Shown piece by piece: positions 26,069-34,655 of a stretch of DNA of 52,139 nt. Both the position numbers and the translations under genes were made by a program. Source of the stretch: Anaerolineae bacterium (GTDB taxonomy: Bacteria > Chloroflexota > Anaerolineae > Promineifilales > Promineifilaceae); NCBI GenBank assembly GCA_019637635.1, contig JAHBVI010000040.1, positions 1 to 52,139 of the forward strand, read 5' to 3'. Position 1 is the stretch's first letter, and each line of letters begins with the position of its first letter. Below the pieces are notes generated by a model. The model did no database searches. It was given only the letters and a program-made list of their open reading frames with translations, and was not told the origin of the DNA.

Positions 26069-27229
26069 TTACCGCACGCCCAACAGGAGTTCAACCGTGA
26101 GTTGATCCAGCCGTTCGTAAGGCTGGCCTTTGGCAGCGATGGCCTGGCGGTCAAAGCGGTGGGCTTTGAGGGCGGCGGCTTTGGCGCGGGAATAGGCCCC
26201 TTTGAAGCCATCCATGCTGCCGTCGTCGGCCGTGATTTCGGCAACCAGGTCTTGAATTTCGGCGTCTTCGTTCCACTGCGTGGCCTTCTCTTTCAGGATG
26301 AGATAGGTGCGCATACAACCCCGCGCAAATGCCTTCACGTCTTCATAATCGGAGGAGCGGTAGGCGTGGGCGTCAAAGTGACGGCTGCCGGCGTAGCCCA
26401 CATCTTCCAGGAACTTCACCAGGAAGAAGGCGGACTTGAGATTGGCCGCGCCAAAGCGGAAATCCTGGTCGTAACGACCGATCATCTGATCGTTCAGGTC
26501 AATGTGGAACAGTTTGCCCATATCCCATGCCTGGGCGATGGCATGGACGAAATTCAGCCCGGCCATGGTGTCATGGGCTACTTCCGGGTTGAGGCCCACC
26601 ATTTCCGGGTGATCGAGCGTCTCAATGAAGGCCAACATCGCGCCCACGTTGGGCAGGTAAATGTCGCCGCGTGGTTCGTTAGGTTTGGGTTCCAGGGCAA
26701 ATTTCAGGTCGTACCCCTGGTCGAGGACGTATTCGCAAAGGAAATTGAGCGAATCACGGAACCATTTGGCGGCGTCCAACGGGTTTTTGCCGGCGTCCGT
26801 TTCTGTACCTTCACGCCCACCCCAGAAGACGTAAGTGGTGGCGCCAAACTCCACACCCAGGTCAATGGCGTTCATCGTTTTTTGCAGGGCATAGGCGCGT
26901 ACTTTGGCATCGTTGCTGGTGAAAGCGCCATCACGGAAGATGGGGCTGGCGAAAAGATTGGTCGTGGCCATGGGCACAACCAGGCCGGTATCGTCCAACG
27001 CCTGGCGGAACGATTTTTTGATTTCGGCGGCTTCGGCAGGGGTGGCGTCTATGGGGATCAGGTCGTTATCGTGAAAGTTGACGCCATACGCGCCCACTTC
27101 GCCCAGGAGGTGGACAATTTCCGCCGGGGATAAGGCGTTGCGCACCGGTTCGCCAAACGGGTCACGGCCCATACTGCCGACCGTCCATAGACCAAATGTA
27201 AATTTGTGTTCAGGTTTGGGGGTGTACAT
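26069..27229 (-). CDS. xylA: Xylose isomerase, class I
   Basis: This is a 386-residue enzyme interconverting D-xylose and D-xylulose with divalent metals. The start [18 protein letters not shown] matches the actinobacterial-type (about 388-residue) isomerases. Also visible are the active-site His in VNFHDNDL, the VFWGGREG strand, and metal ligands in [34 protein letters not shown] and [12 protein letters not shown] 27229 is preferred over ATG 27241 because GGAG lies seven bases upstream of it and the family begins there. It is part of the xylan locus, downstream of GH43 with an array between. Confidence 0.96.
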   Translation of the reverse strand: MYTPKPEHKFTFGLWTVGSMGRDPFGEPVRNALSPAEIVHLLGEVGAYGVNFHDNDLIPIDATPAEAAEIKKSFRQALDDTGLVVPMATTNLFASPIFRDGAFTSNDAKVRAYALQKTMNAIDLGVEFGATTYVFWGGREGTETDAGKNPLDAAKWFRDSLNFLCEYVLDQGYDLKFALEPKPNEPRGDIYLPNVGAMLAFIETLDHPEMVGLNPEVAHDTMAGLNFVHAIAQAWDMGKLFHIDLNDQMIGRYDQDFRFGAANLKSAFFLVKFLEDVGYAGSRHFDAHAYRSSDYEDVKAFARGCMRTYLILKEKATQWNEDAEIQDLVAEITADDGSMDGFKGAYSRAKAAALKAHRFDRQAIAAKGQPYERLDQLTVELLLGVR

Positions 27230-27248
27230 GTGTTTCTCCATATAAGGG

Positions 27249-27292
27249 ATTAGAGATTGGAGATTGATCAGTCTCTAATCTCCAATCTTCAA
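27249..27292. repeat. Heptad-word dyad array between GH43 and xylA
   Basis: The words GATTAGA GATTGGA GATTGAT are followed by complementary TCTAATC TCCAATC TTCAA. The TAG stop of the GH43 gene (27275-27277) lies in the right arm, and the last residues of that protein (K-I-G-D) are encoded by it. Confidence 0.78.
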
Positions 27293-28834
27293 TTCTTCAT
27301 AATCAAACCAATCAAAACTGGCGTAATTGCTGCTGTCACGGCCGTTGCTGCTGGCATACAGTCCAATCCACGCGCCCACAAAGCCGCCTGCCACCGGGGT
27401 GCTGAGGATACGGCCGTCTACGCCGCCCGCTACCAGTTCCCATATATCCGGTTCTGAAGCCACATAAAAACTGTAATCCTGTTCCTGCGCCTCCACCTTC
27501 AGAAAAAATGTGCCCGGTTGGATGGGCCGTTGGGCGATCACCTCTTCCGCACCGTGCGCCCGTTTGATCAGGCAAATGACCGGCACGTCAGCCTGGATGA
27601 TAACAAAACGGAAGTGATAGTTGTCGTTTTGCAGCAGCACCAGACCGGCGCATTCGTGTTCATTTTGGGGAGTGAAGGTCACGGCCGTAGCCGCCCTGAA
27701 ATGGATATGTTGCTGCCGCCGGCCCACAAAACTGGGGTTCACCCATTCACTGAGCCGCTCGGGGCGTAATTGTAACAACAAATGTCCGGGATGCTGGCGC
27801 AAATCCCAAAATTCGTCACGCGGCGTGCGTAAAAAATTCCACTCGTCAGCCAATGTTGGCGCGTCAAAATCATCGCGCGTCGAGCGAGACGGCCAGGGAT
27901 GGGGCAGCAGGTTGGGCAGCGGATACGCCGTTTCCACGCGCCCGGTTCCGGGGCTGACAATGGGCCAGCCCTCTTCCCAGCGCACGGGAACCAGGAACGT
28001 TTCCCGGCCCAAATTATAAAAGTAGCCGCCATACGGCCGCATCGCCAGCAGCACCATCCACCATTCACCGTTTTGGGTTTGCACCAGGTCGCCGTGCCCC
28101 GCGCCGACGACGGGGTAGTCCAGCCCTAAATGGCGGTGTGTCAGAATAGGATTGCCGGGATTGCCTTCATACGGCCCGGTGATGTGGTCGCTGCGGGCGA
28201 TGACGACGGCATGATGATGGGCGGTGCCGCCTTCGGCCGTGAGCAAATAGTAACGGCCGTCCACCTTATAAATGTGCGGCGCTTCTGACCAGATGGCCCC
28301 TTTCAGCGCGCCATCCCAAATAACCGTTGGCTCGCCAGTTAACTGCATCTGTTTCAGGTCTAGCTCCCGGACGTACACTTCGGTGTGGCCGCGATAATGA
28401 CCTTCTTCCACCAGATTGGTGCCGCAATACCAGGCACGGCCGTTATCGTCAAAAAGCAGCGAGGGATCAATGCCCGGCGAGGCATCCAGCCAGTATGGTT
28501 CAGACCAGGGGCCGGCGGGGTCGGTAGCAGTGACGATGAAGTTGCCGGAGGTGGTACGGCCGTCTACCAGCGTATTGATGACGTAAAACAGCCCATTGGC
28601 ATGTCGAATAGTGGGGGCGTATAGACCGGCCGACGGCCGTATGCCATCCAGGTCAAGCTGCGACGGCCGATCCAACACATGCCCAATTTGCCGCCAATGC
28701 ACCAGGTCGCGGCTGTGAAAAATGGGCAGGCCGGGGAAATACTCAAACGTGGACGTAACCAGGTAATAATCTTCCCCCACCCGGCAAATGGACGGGTCGG
28801 GGTAACAACCAGAGAGGATAGGATTTTGAAACAT
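27275..28834 (-). CDS. GH43 beta-xylosidase / arabinofuranosidase
   Basis: This is a 519-residue glycoside hydrolase with a five-bladed propeller (1-310). Catalytic residues are visible as D13 in CYPDPSICR, a pKa-modulating Asp in GIDPSLLFDD, and the general acid Glu in IWSEAPHIYK. A C-terminal beta-sandwich (about 325-510, DDFDAPTLADEWNFLRTP) is typical of XynB-type GH43 enzymes. No signal peptide is seen, so it should act on imported xylo-oligosaccharides in the cytoplasm, releasing xylose or arabinose. Its neighbours are GH3 and xylA. The ribosome site is weak. The C-terminal K-I-G-D and stop come from the adjacent repeat array. Confidence 0.94.
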   Translation of the reverse strand: MFQNPILSGCYPDPSICRVGEDYYLVTSTFEYFPGLPIFHSRDLVHWRQIGHVLDRPSQLDLDGIRPSAGLYAPTIRHANGLFYVINTLVDGRTTSGNFIVTATDPAGPWSEPYWLDASPGIDPSLLFDDNGRAWYCGTNLVEEGHYRGHTEVYVRELDLKQMQLTGEPTVIWDGALKGAIWSEAPHIYKVDGRYYLLTAEGGTAHHHAVVIARSDHITGPYEGNPGNPILTHRHLGLDYPVVGAGHGDLVQTQNGEWWMVLLAMRPYGGYFYNLGRETFLVPVRWEEGWPIVSPGTGRVETAYPLPNLLPHPWPSRSTRDDFDAPTLADEWNFLRTPRDEFWDLRQHPGHLLLQLRPERLSEWVNPSFVGRRQQHIHFRAATAVTFTPQNEHECAGLVLLQNDNYHFRFVIIQADVPVICLIKRAHGAEEVIAQRPIQPGTFFLKVEAQEQDYSFYVASEPDIWELVAGGVDGRILSTPVAGGFVGAWIGLYASSNGRDSSNYASFDWFDYEELKIGD

Positions 28835-28850
28835 CGTGTGCTTTTTTTGA

Positions 28851-28923
28851 GGTTGGGAGATTGAGAGATTGGGAGATTGGGAGATTCAAGCAGCATCAAT
28901 CTCCTATTCTCCCAATCTCTTCC
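28851..28923. repeat. Octad-word dyad array between GH3 and GH43
   Basis: The left arm is GGTTGGGA GATTGAGA GATTGGGA GATTGGGA GATT. The right arm is AATCTCCTATTCTCCCAATCTCTTCCC. It abuts the TAG stop of the GH3 gene (28924-28926) and ends 17 bases before the GH43 start, so it fills the whole gap between two genes of one operon. Confidence 0.8.
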
Positions 28924-31296
28924 CTAAATAACCTGCGCCTCACTAAAGAATTTTTGGTTGGTCAAGGCTACTTGCGTCTCGCCTATGATTTCAATTTCCG
29001 CGCGCAGGTGAATGTCGGCGGAGGATGTGCCCACCATCAACTGAATCATACCCGGTTCCACGATTTGCCGCATGGCCCCATCATAAAAGCGCAGTTGATT
29101 GGCATGAAGGGTGAAGGTAACGGTACGGCTGGCCCCTGCCGGAACGGTGACACGCTGAAAACCCTGGAGTTCTTTCAACGGCCGTGTTACACGCGCCACC
29201 TTATCCCACACGTACAACTGCACCACTTCGTCGCCATCGCGCGCCCCCTTGTTTGTCACCGTCAGGCCGATTTGCACGGCCTCATCAGCAGCGATGGCGC
29301 GTTTGTCCACCTGCAAATTGCTCAATTCAAACTGCGTATAACTCAGCCCAAAACCAAACGGCCAGAGTGGTTTGTTGCTTAAGTCCACGTAATCCCCTTT
29401 CCAATGCGAACGGCCGCCGGACGGTTTGTGGCCATAAAAGATGGGAATTTGCCCCACGGCGCGGGGGAAGGTGATGGGCAGTTTGCCGCCGGGGTTGGCA
29501 TCGCCAAACAACACGTCGGCCACCGCTTCCGCCCCTTCTTCGCCGGGCAGCCAGGCTTCAACGATGGCGGGAATGTTTTCGGCGATCCAGTTGATGCTCA
29601 GGGGACGGCCGTTCACCAACACCACGATCACCGGTTTACCCGTCGCGGCCACGGCCTGCACCAGTTCTTCCTGCACGCCAGGCAGATTGATGTCCGCCCG
29701 ATCCCGCGACTCGCCGCAGGTGCAGTCATTCGTCAGGCCGGATTTTTCGCCCACAAATACCAGAGCTACGTCTGACTGCGCCGCCGCTGCTATTGCTTCG
29801 GAAAAACCGGAGCGGTCATCGCCGGTCAATTCGCAACCGGGGGCGTAATAGACGGCCGTGCCTGCCGTCACTTTCTCCTTGATTGCCGCCAGAATGGGAC
29901 GAATGGCCACAAAGTTATCCACCAATTCCACGCTGTCCGGTACGGGGATGTTGAAGCTGTTTTGGCCGGCTTTGGTCATCTCCTGCAAAGATTCGATGTG
30001 GCAGGGATAGGCATAGTCGCCTAACAGGTGACGAGCATTGTTGGCCTGCGGCCCGATGACGGCGATGGCGTTTAGGCTTTTGGGCAGTGGCAGCAGGTCG
30101 CCTTCGTTTTTTAGCAGGACGATGGATTTTTGGGCGATGGTGCGCGCCAGTTGGCGTTGGGCGGGGGTGTCGAACACGGCCGTAGCCGCCGCCGCATCCA
30201 CATACGGATTCTCAAACAGCCCCAACTTAAACTTCATCTCCAAGACACGGGTCACGCTCTGGTCAACCAGCGCCTCGTCAATCTTGCCTTCACACACGGC
30301 CGTAAGCAGCGGCGCACCATAACAATCGGTACTGGGCAGCTCAATGTCAATCCCGGCGCTCAATGCCAGCCGGGCCGAATCTTGCTTGTTATCGCTTACC
30401 CCATGTGCCCGTTCCAGTTGTTCCACCGCAAAATAATCAGATACCACCATGCCGTCAAAGCCCCACTCGTCCCGCAAAATATCAGTCAACAGTTCCTTCG
30501 AGGCGGCGCAGGGCACGCCATCCAGTTCATGGTAAGCGTTCATCAGCGATTGCAGATTGGCTTCTTTGACGACGGCTTCAAACGGCCGTAAAAAGACCTC
30601 CCGCAGTTCACGCGGGGGAATATGGGCCGGCGTCCAGTTCATGCCCCCTTCTGTCAGCCCATAGCCCACAAAATGTTTGGCGGTGGCGATCACCCCTTCC
30701 TGCCAGTTCGTGCCTTGCAGCCCACGCACAAAATGGACGCCCATCTGGGAAATCAGGTACGGATCTTCGCCAAAGGTCTCTTCCACCCGTCCCCAGCGGG
30801 GGTCGCGGGTCACGTCCAACACCGGCGACAAACCCTGGTGCGCGCCTGCCGCCCGCATCTGCTGCCGCACCACATCGGCCATGGCCTCTACCAATTCCGG
30901 CGCCCACGTGCTGGCCACGCCGATGATTTGCGGGAAACAGGTGGCGTCGCGCGCCATGTAGCCGCTGCAACACTCCTCATGCACCAGCGCCGGAATGCCC
31001 AGCCGCGTCTGCTCCACCAGATACCGTTGGATGGCGTTGGCCGCCCTGGCCCCTTCTGCCGGGTTCAGGCTGCTGGCCCCGGCCACGCGGGTTATCTGGC
31101 CGATGCCTTCCTGGAACAGGCCATCCGCCTTTTGGGGGGCAAATCGCCCCTCTTTCAACACCTGGTAAACCCAAACGCTGCCCAACTGGGCCACCTTTTC
31201 CGCAAGCGTCATTCGAGATAACAAATCGCGCACGCGCACGGCCGTTGGCAGGCCGGCGTCACGATATAGGGCATCCTTCTCTATTGCTTCTGGCAT
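28924..31296 (-). CDS. GH3 beta-xylosidase / beta-glucosidase
   Basis: This is a 790-residue three-domain GH3 enzyme: TIM-barrel (to about 370, GLSPVLDVTRDPRWGRVEETFGEDP and AKHFVGYG), nucleophile Asp in GMVVSDYFAVEQL, alpha/beta sandwich (about 395-620, IVLLKNEGDLLPL and VAVTGKPVIVVLVNGRPL-like strands) and a C-terminal fibronectin-III-like domain. There is no signal peptide, so it is likely cytoplasmic. In this locus the probable substrate is xylobiose or another xylo-oligosaccharide, but GH3 specificity cannot be read from motifs alone. Confidence 0.93.
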   Translation of the reverse strand: MPEAIEKDALYRDAGLPTAVRVRDLLSRMTLAEKVAQLGSVWVYQVLKEGRFAPQKADGLFQEGIGQITRVAGASSLNPAEGARAANAIQRYLVEQTRLGIPALVHEECCSGYMARDATCFPQIIGVASTWAPELVEAMADVVRQQMRAAGAHQGLSPVLDVTRDPRWGRVEETFGEDPYLISQMGVHFVRGLQGTNWQEGVIATAKHFVGYGLTEGGMNWTPAHIPPRELREVFLRPFEAVVKEANLQSLMNAYHELDGVPCAASKELLTDILRDEWGFDGMVVSDYFAVEQLERAHGVSDNKQDSARLALSAGIDIELPSTDCYGAPLLTAVCEGKIDEALVDQSVTRVLEMKFKLGLFENPYVDAAAATAVFDTPAQRQLARTIAQKSIVLLKNEGDLLPLPKSLNAIAVIGPQANNARHLLGDYAYPCHIESLQEMTKAGQNSFNIPVPDSVELVDNFVAIRPILAAIKEKVTAGTAVYYAPGCELTGDDRSGFSEAIAAAAQSDVALVFVGEKSGLTNDCTCGESRDRADINLPGVQEELVQAVAATGKPVIVVLVNGRPLSINWIAENIPAIVEAWLPGEEGAEAVADVLFGDANPGGKLPITFPRAVGQIPIFYGHKPSGGRSHWKGDYVDLSNKPLWPFGFGLSYTQFELSNLQVDKRAIAADEAVQIGLTVTNKGARDGDEVVQLYVWDKVARVTRPLKELQGFQRVTVPAGASRTVTFTLHANQLRFYDGAMRQIVEPGMIQLMVGTSSADIHLRAEIEIIGETQVALTNQKFFSEAQVI

Positions 31297-31319
31297 ATGG
31301 TTGTCTCCAAAAAATTTTT

Positions 31320-31367
31320 GATGCGTGAAGCGTGATGCGTGAGGGGGTCACGCATCACGTATCACGC
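31320..31367. repeat. Heptad-word dyad array between GH8 and GH3
   Basis: GATGCGT GAAGCGT GATGCGT GA, a GGGGG loop, then TCACGCA TCACGTA TCACGC. A perfect 12-bp inner stem extends with a mismatch. The word is the same as at 4565-4629. The TGA stop of the GH8 gene (31362-31364) lies in the right arm. Confidence 0.82.
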
Positions 31368-32636
31368 GCCCCCCGGCGCATGAATATCAAATCTGCCGCT
31401 CACCTGTAAGAGCGCCAGCATGTAGAGCAAGCCATCATAATAACGCCAGCGCCCGGACGGGATTTCCAGGTCCCAGAGCGCCTGCACAAATTCGGCGCGC
31501 TGCGGATGGTCGGCCGCCAGGGCCACCACCGCATTCATGGCAATCAGGCCGGGTGAACGGTCGGCGGACAGTGGTTCGCCGTCCAGACTGTATTGATTGA
31601 CGTAACGGTCTATGCCCTGCTCCAGAAAAAAGTTGAGCCAGCGGTTGCTTTGTTCTACCGCCCATTCATCTTCACCAAACCAGATGTAGTCCACGGCAAT
31701 GTTCATGCCCGTGCGCCAGGCATCAAAGCGAAAATCCTTATGCGACGCCCCACCGCCAAAATGCAGCGGCGTGCCGTCAAATTCCGCATAATCCGGGAAG
31801 AGGCCGGTTTCGGGGTGTACGGCCGTTCGCCAGAATGCCCGGCTCTTCACGGCCGCATCCGCCCACGCCTCATTGTCCTGCGCCGACCATTCCGCCCATA
31901 ACTGGTAATAGTGCGGCACATGGTAAGACGGGTCGGTAAACTGGCTCACCCGTCCCCGCGTGGGCACAAACACAATCTGGTTTGTCTCCTCATCAAACAT
32001 GTTGGTGGCCAGGGCGCTGTTGCCTGTGGTGTGGCGCATGGTGTGTAAGATCTCGTTGGCCTGCTGGCTGTAGTTAAAAATACCTTTACCATCCCCCCAG
32101 CGGTGCGCCGCAAAAAACAAGGCCATGGCCATCCACACTTCACCATCGCTGGCCGGGTTGGCGTCAATCTGGCTGCCATCCTCCCGGTTGTGCCAGGAGA
32201 AATATCCCTTGTACGGCTCCTCCTCGTGGTACATGTACGTCTTGGCCCACTGCCAGATACGGTTAAATTCTTCTTGTTTGTCCAACTGCACGGCAATCAT
32301 CATGCCGTAGGAAATGCCCTCGGAGCGGATGTCGTCGTTACCAATGTCCTTGATATAGGCCATATCGCTACCCACCGGGTAATAGACTGCCTGCGTCTCC
32401 GGGTTTCCGTAAAAAAGCTGCTGCCAGGCGGCCTCAATTTTCGCGTCCACTTCTGCTTCCGATTTGCCCAACAGTTCGGTGAAAAGGTTGGGGGGGCGGC
32501 CGTCGGTAAAGACCGGAGTGTGTGGTGGCGGGGTGGGCACGGCCGTGTTCACCGCCGCCTCTTCTCTTGCGCACCCCACCAGGAAAACAAGCCACAACAT
32601 GCCCCCAAACAATAAAAAACGAATATCAACCTTCAC
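31362..32636 (-). CDS. GH8 exo-oligoxylanase-like lipoprotein
   Basis: This is a 424-residue predicted lipoprotein (LWLVFLVGC, Cys22) with a GH8 (alpha/alpha)6 barrel. Signatures are IRSEGISYGMMIAVQLDKQEEFNRIW (general-acid Glu), GYFSWHNREDGSQIDANPASDGEVWMAMAL and DFRFDAWRTGMNIAVDY. These match reducing-end xylose-releasing exo-oligoxylanases of GH8 better than cellulases, which fits the locus. It probably acts at the outer membrane face, trimming oligosaccharides before import. The start is GTG 32636, inside a repeat array that also supplies a Shine-Dalgarno-like GAGGTGAT. The stop is also inside an array. Confidence 0.9.
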   Translation of the reverse strand: MKVDIRFLLFGGMLWLVFLVGCAREEAAVNTAVPTPPPHTPVFTDGRPPNLFTELLGKSEAEVDAKIEAAWQQLFYGNPETQAVYYPVGSDMAYIKDIGNDDIRSEGISYGMMIAVQLDKQEEFNRIWQWAKTYMYHEEEPYKGYFSWHNREDGSQIDANPASDGEVWMAMALFFAAHRWGDGKGIFNYSQQANEILHTMRHTTGNSALATNMFDEETNQIVFVPTRGRVSQFTDPSYHVPHYYQLWAEWSAQDNEAWADAAVKSRAFWRTAVHPETGLFPDYAEFDGTPLHFGGGASHKDFRFDAWRTGMNIAVDYIWFGEDEWAVEQSNRWLNFFLEQGIDRYVNQYSLDGEPLSADRSPGLIAMNAVVALAADHPQRAEFVQALWDLEIPSGRWRYYDGLLYMLALLQVSGRFDIHAPGGA

Positions 32637-32670
32637 CTCATCACCTCATCACCCAATCACCCATCATCCC
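32634..32670. repeat. Octad-word array joining permease stop to GH8 start
   Basis: Read on the minus strand the gap is (GGGTGATT)(GGGTGATG)(AGGTGATG)(AGGTG). It contains the TGA stop of the permease (32664-32666) and the GTG start of GH8 (32634-32636). No opposite arm is seen. The unit GAGGTGAT is complementary to the 3' end of 16S rRNA and may serve as the ribosome site. Confidence 0.7.
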
Positions 32671-33504
32671 TTCAACTCCCCGCCCGTCAAGCCCGTCACA
32701 ATATACCGCTCCGCCAGCAAGTAAAAAAGAACCGCCGGAATAATCAACAGCGTGATATAGGCCATCACCCTGGCCCACTCCGTGCCATACTGGCCTTGAA
32801 ATTGCATAATGCCCAACGTCAGCGGCCATTTCTTGGAATCTCCCAGCACCACCAGCGACAGAAAATACTCGTTCCAGGCGTTCACCACCGTCAGCGTGGC
32901 AATGGCCGCAATCGCCGGCCGCGCCAGCGGAAACAACACGTGCCGAAAAAACCCAAACGTCGTACACCCATCAATATACGAAGCATCCTCTAATTCAGCC
33001 GGTATCGCCCGGAAAAAACCGATCAAGATCACAGTGCTGCCCGGCAGCGAAAACGTCACCAACGGCAAGATAACACCCCAAAAACTGTTGATCAGATTCA
33101 AATTCCGAATTTGCAGAAAGACCGGCAAAATAGCCACCACCAGCGGAAAAAGCAGCCCAATCGAAAGAATGTTGAAGAGGATAGAACGCCCCTTAAAACT
33201 CACCCGCGCAAAGATGGCCGCCAGCGGAGCAGCCGCCAGAATCACCAGAAAAGTCGTTGTTAGCGTAATGCGCAAACTATTGCCCACCGACCGCCAAAAA
33301 TCTGGTTTTGTCAAAATGCCGGTGTAGTTTTCCCACTTAATCCCAGTCTTGGGCAGCGCCACCGGGTAGACATAACTCCCCCGTCGTGCGGATGCTGCCC
33401 AGAATCACCACCACCACCGGGCTAAACATGAGCAAAGCCACGACAATAACAAACAAATACATCAAAAATCGGCTAAAAGTCATTTTAGGCGCTGATATAC
33501 TCAT
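32664..33504 (-). pseudogene. Sugar ABC permease (MalG/CUT1 type), frameshifted
   Basis: Two frames together give a normal 279-residue inner-membrane permease. The N-terminal part starts at ATG 33504 (MSISAPKMTFSRFLMYLFVI...ILGSIRTTGE) and goes out of frame near the run of five C on the plus strand at 33378-33382. From there the other frame continues YVYPVALPKTGIKWENYTGIL through the EAA loop (EDASYIDGCTTFGFFRHVLFP) to the stop at 32664. Removing one base of the homopolymer restores a single frame. This could be a true mutation, translational slippage or a sequence error. The start overlaps no neighbour and lies nine bases after the MalF-like stop. The locus encodes no ABC ATPase, so a shared MsmK-type ATPase elsewhere is assumed. 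Confidence 0.82.
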
Positions 33505-33513
33505 CTCTCTGCC

Positions 33514-34461
33514 TCAATCTGCCATCGTGCGGTGTAAAACCAAACGCTGATATCCAACGGAAAACAACAACGTCATCGCAAACAAAATGACCGCCAACGC
33601 ACTGCCATACCCTAATTGCATTCGTTGAATGCCAAACTTATACAGATACGTGACGATCAACTCGCTGCGGAAAGCTGGCCCCCCGCCGGTCAAAATCCAC
33701 ACCACAATAAATTGTTGAAATGATCCCAAAATAGACAAAAACACGGTCAGGGCAATCGTATCCCGCATCATCGGCAGGGTCACAAAACGCAACACCTGAT
33801 ACTCATTAGCGCCCGCTACCCGCGCCGAATCCTCCACCTCTCTGGAAATGTTTTGCAAACCCGCCATGTATAGCAACATGTGAAAGCCAAAGAACTTCCA
33901 GGTCAGCACCACAAAAATCGCCACCAGCACCGTATCCAGGTCCGTTAACCAGGCTGTGCCCGCATAGGCCGGGTTGAAAATTTCCAAAAACCTGTTCAGC
34001 AGCCCACCCCTGGGATTATAAACGTACAACCAGATATAAGCGGCAATAATTTCCGAAAACACGTAAGGCAGAAAAAATATGGTGCGGAAAAACCGCTGAA
34101 ATCGCAACTGCCCCCTCACCAAAATAAGCGCCAGCGTCATCGCCAGCGGCAGTTGGATAAGCAGCGACAGCCCCATGATGATGAACGAATGTTTAATCGC
34201 CCCCCGAAAAACCGGCTCAGAAAAGGCCCGCCGGTAATTGTCTAGCCCCACAAAATTATCTAATGGCCCCAAACCGTTCCAATTATAGGCGCTGTAATAC
34301 ATTGCCTGCGCGATGGGAATCAACAAAAATGTGGTCAACAGCACAAAGCCCGGCAACAAACAAGCCACGATCAATACCGTCTTGTTCCACTGCGCCCGCC
34401 TTCTATCCGTGTTCGCCTGTGTCCGGGAGGTCATGCCCGTTAACATCCTGGTCTCATCCAT
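33514..34461 (-). CDS. Sugar ABC permease (MalF/CUT1 type)
   Basis: This is a 315-residue inner-membrane permease with about six membrane spans (first span about 29-50, VLIVACLLPGFVLLTTFLLIPI) and the EAA loop EDSARVAGANEYQVLRFVTLP that docks on the ATPase. It pairs with the downstream MalG-like permease and the upstream sugar-binding lipoprotein to form a carbohydrate importer, by context for xylo-oligosaccharides. Start choice among M1, M7 and M10 is uncertain because none has a clear ribosome site. This gene and its neighbours contain no ACGGCCGT octamer, unlike the rest of the window. Confidence 0.93.
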   Translation of the reverse strand: MDETRMLTGMTSRTQANTDRRRAQWNKTVLIVACLLPGFVLLTTFLLIPIAQAMYYSAYNWNGLGPLDNFVGLDNYRRAFSEPVFRGAIKHSFIIMGLSLLIQLPLAMTLALILVRGQLRFQRFFRTIFFLPYVFSEIIAAYIWLYVYNPRGGLLNRFLEIFNPAYAGTAWLTDLDTVLVAIFVVLTWKFFGFHMLLYMAGLQNISREVEDSARVAGANEYQVLRFVTLPMMRDTIALTVFLSILGSFQQFIVVWILTGGGPAFRSELIVTYLYKFGIQRMQLGYGSALAVILFAMTLLFSVGYQRLVLHRTMAD

Positions 34462-34478
34462 TTCGGTAATCCGTGAAT

Positions 34479-34589
34479 TGTCATTCCGAACCCCTTCGCC
34501 CTGCTCAGGGCAGGCTTCTTCGGCGAGGAATCTTCCGCGCTGGCCAGGGCGAAAGATTCCTCACTCCGAAGAGTTCGTTCGGAATGACA
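34479..34589. repeat. Composite inverted repeat (TGTCATTCCGAAC ends)
   Basis: Perfect 13-bp terminal inverted repeats TGTCATTCCGAAC (34479-34491) and GTTCGGAATGACA (34577-34589) enclose further hairpins: GCCCTGCTCAGGGC and GAGGAATCTT/AAGATTCCTC. It lies between the sugar-binding-protein stop and the permease start, so within the operon. No transposase is present. It could be a MITE-like or REP-like element. Confidence 0.8.
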
Positions 34590-34655
34590 CGTTTCTAATT
34601 AACGTGCCTCACACCTCAATCGCTGTAGCCGGTCTCTGACCGTGCCACCTTCGGT

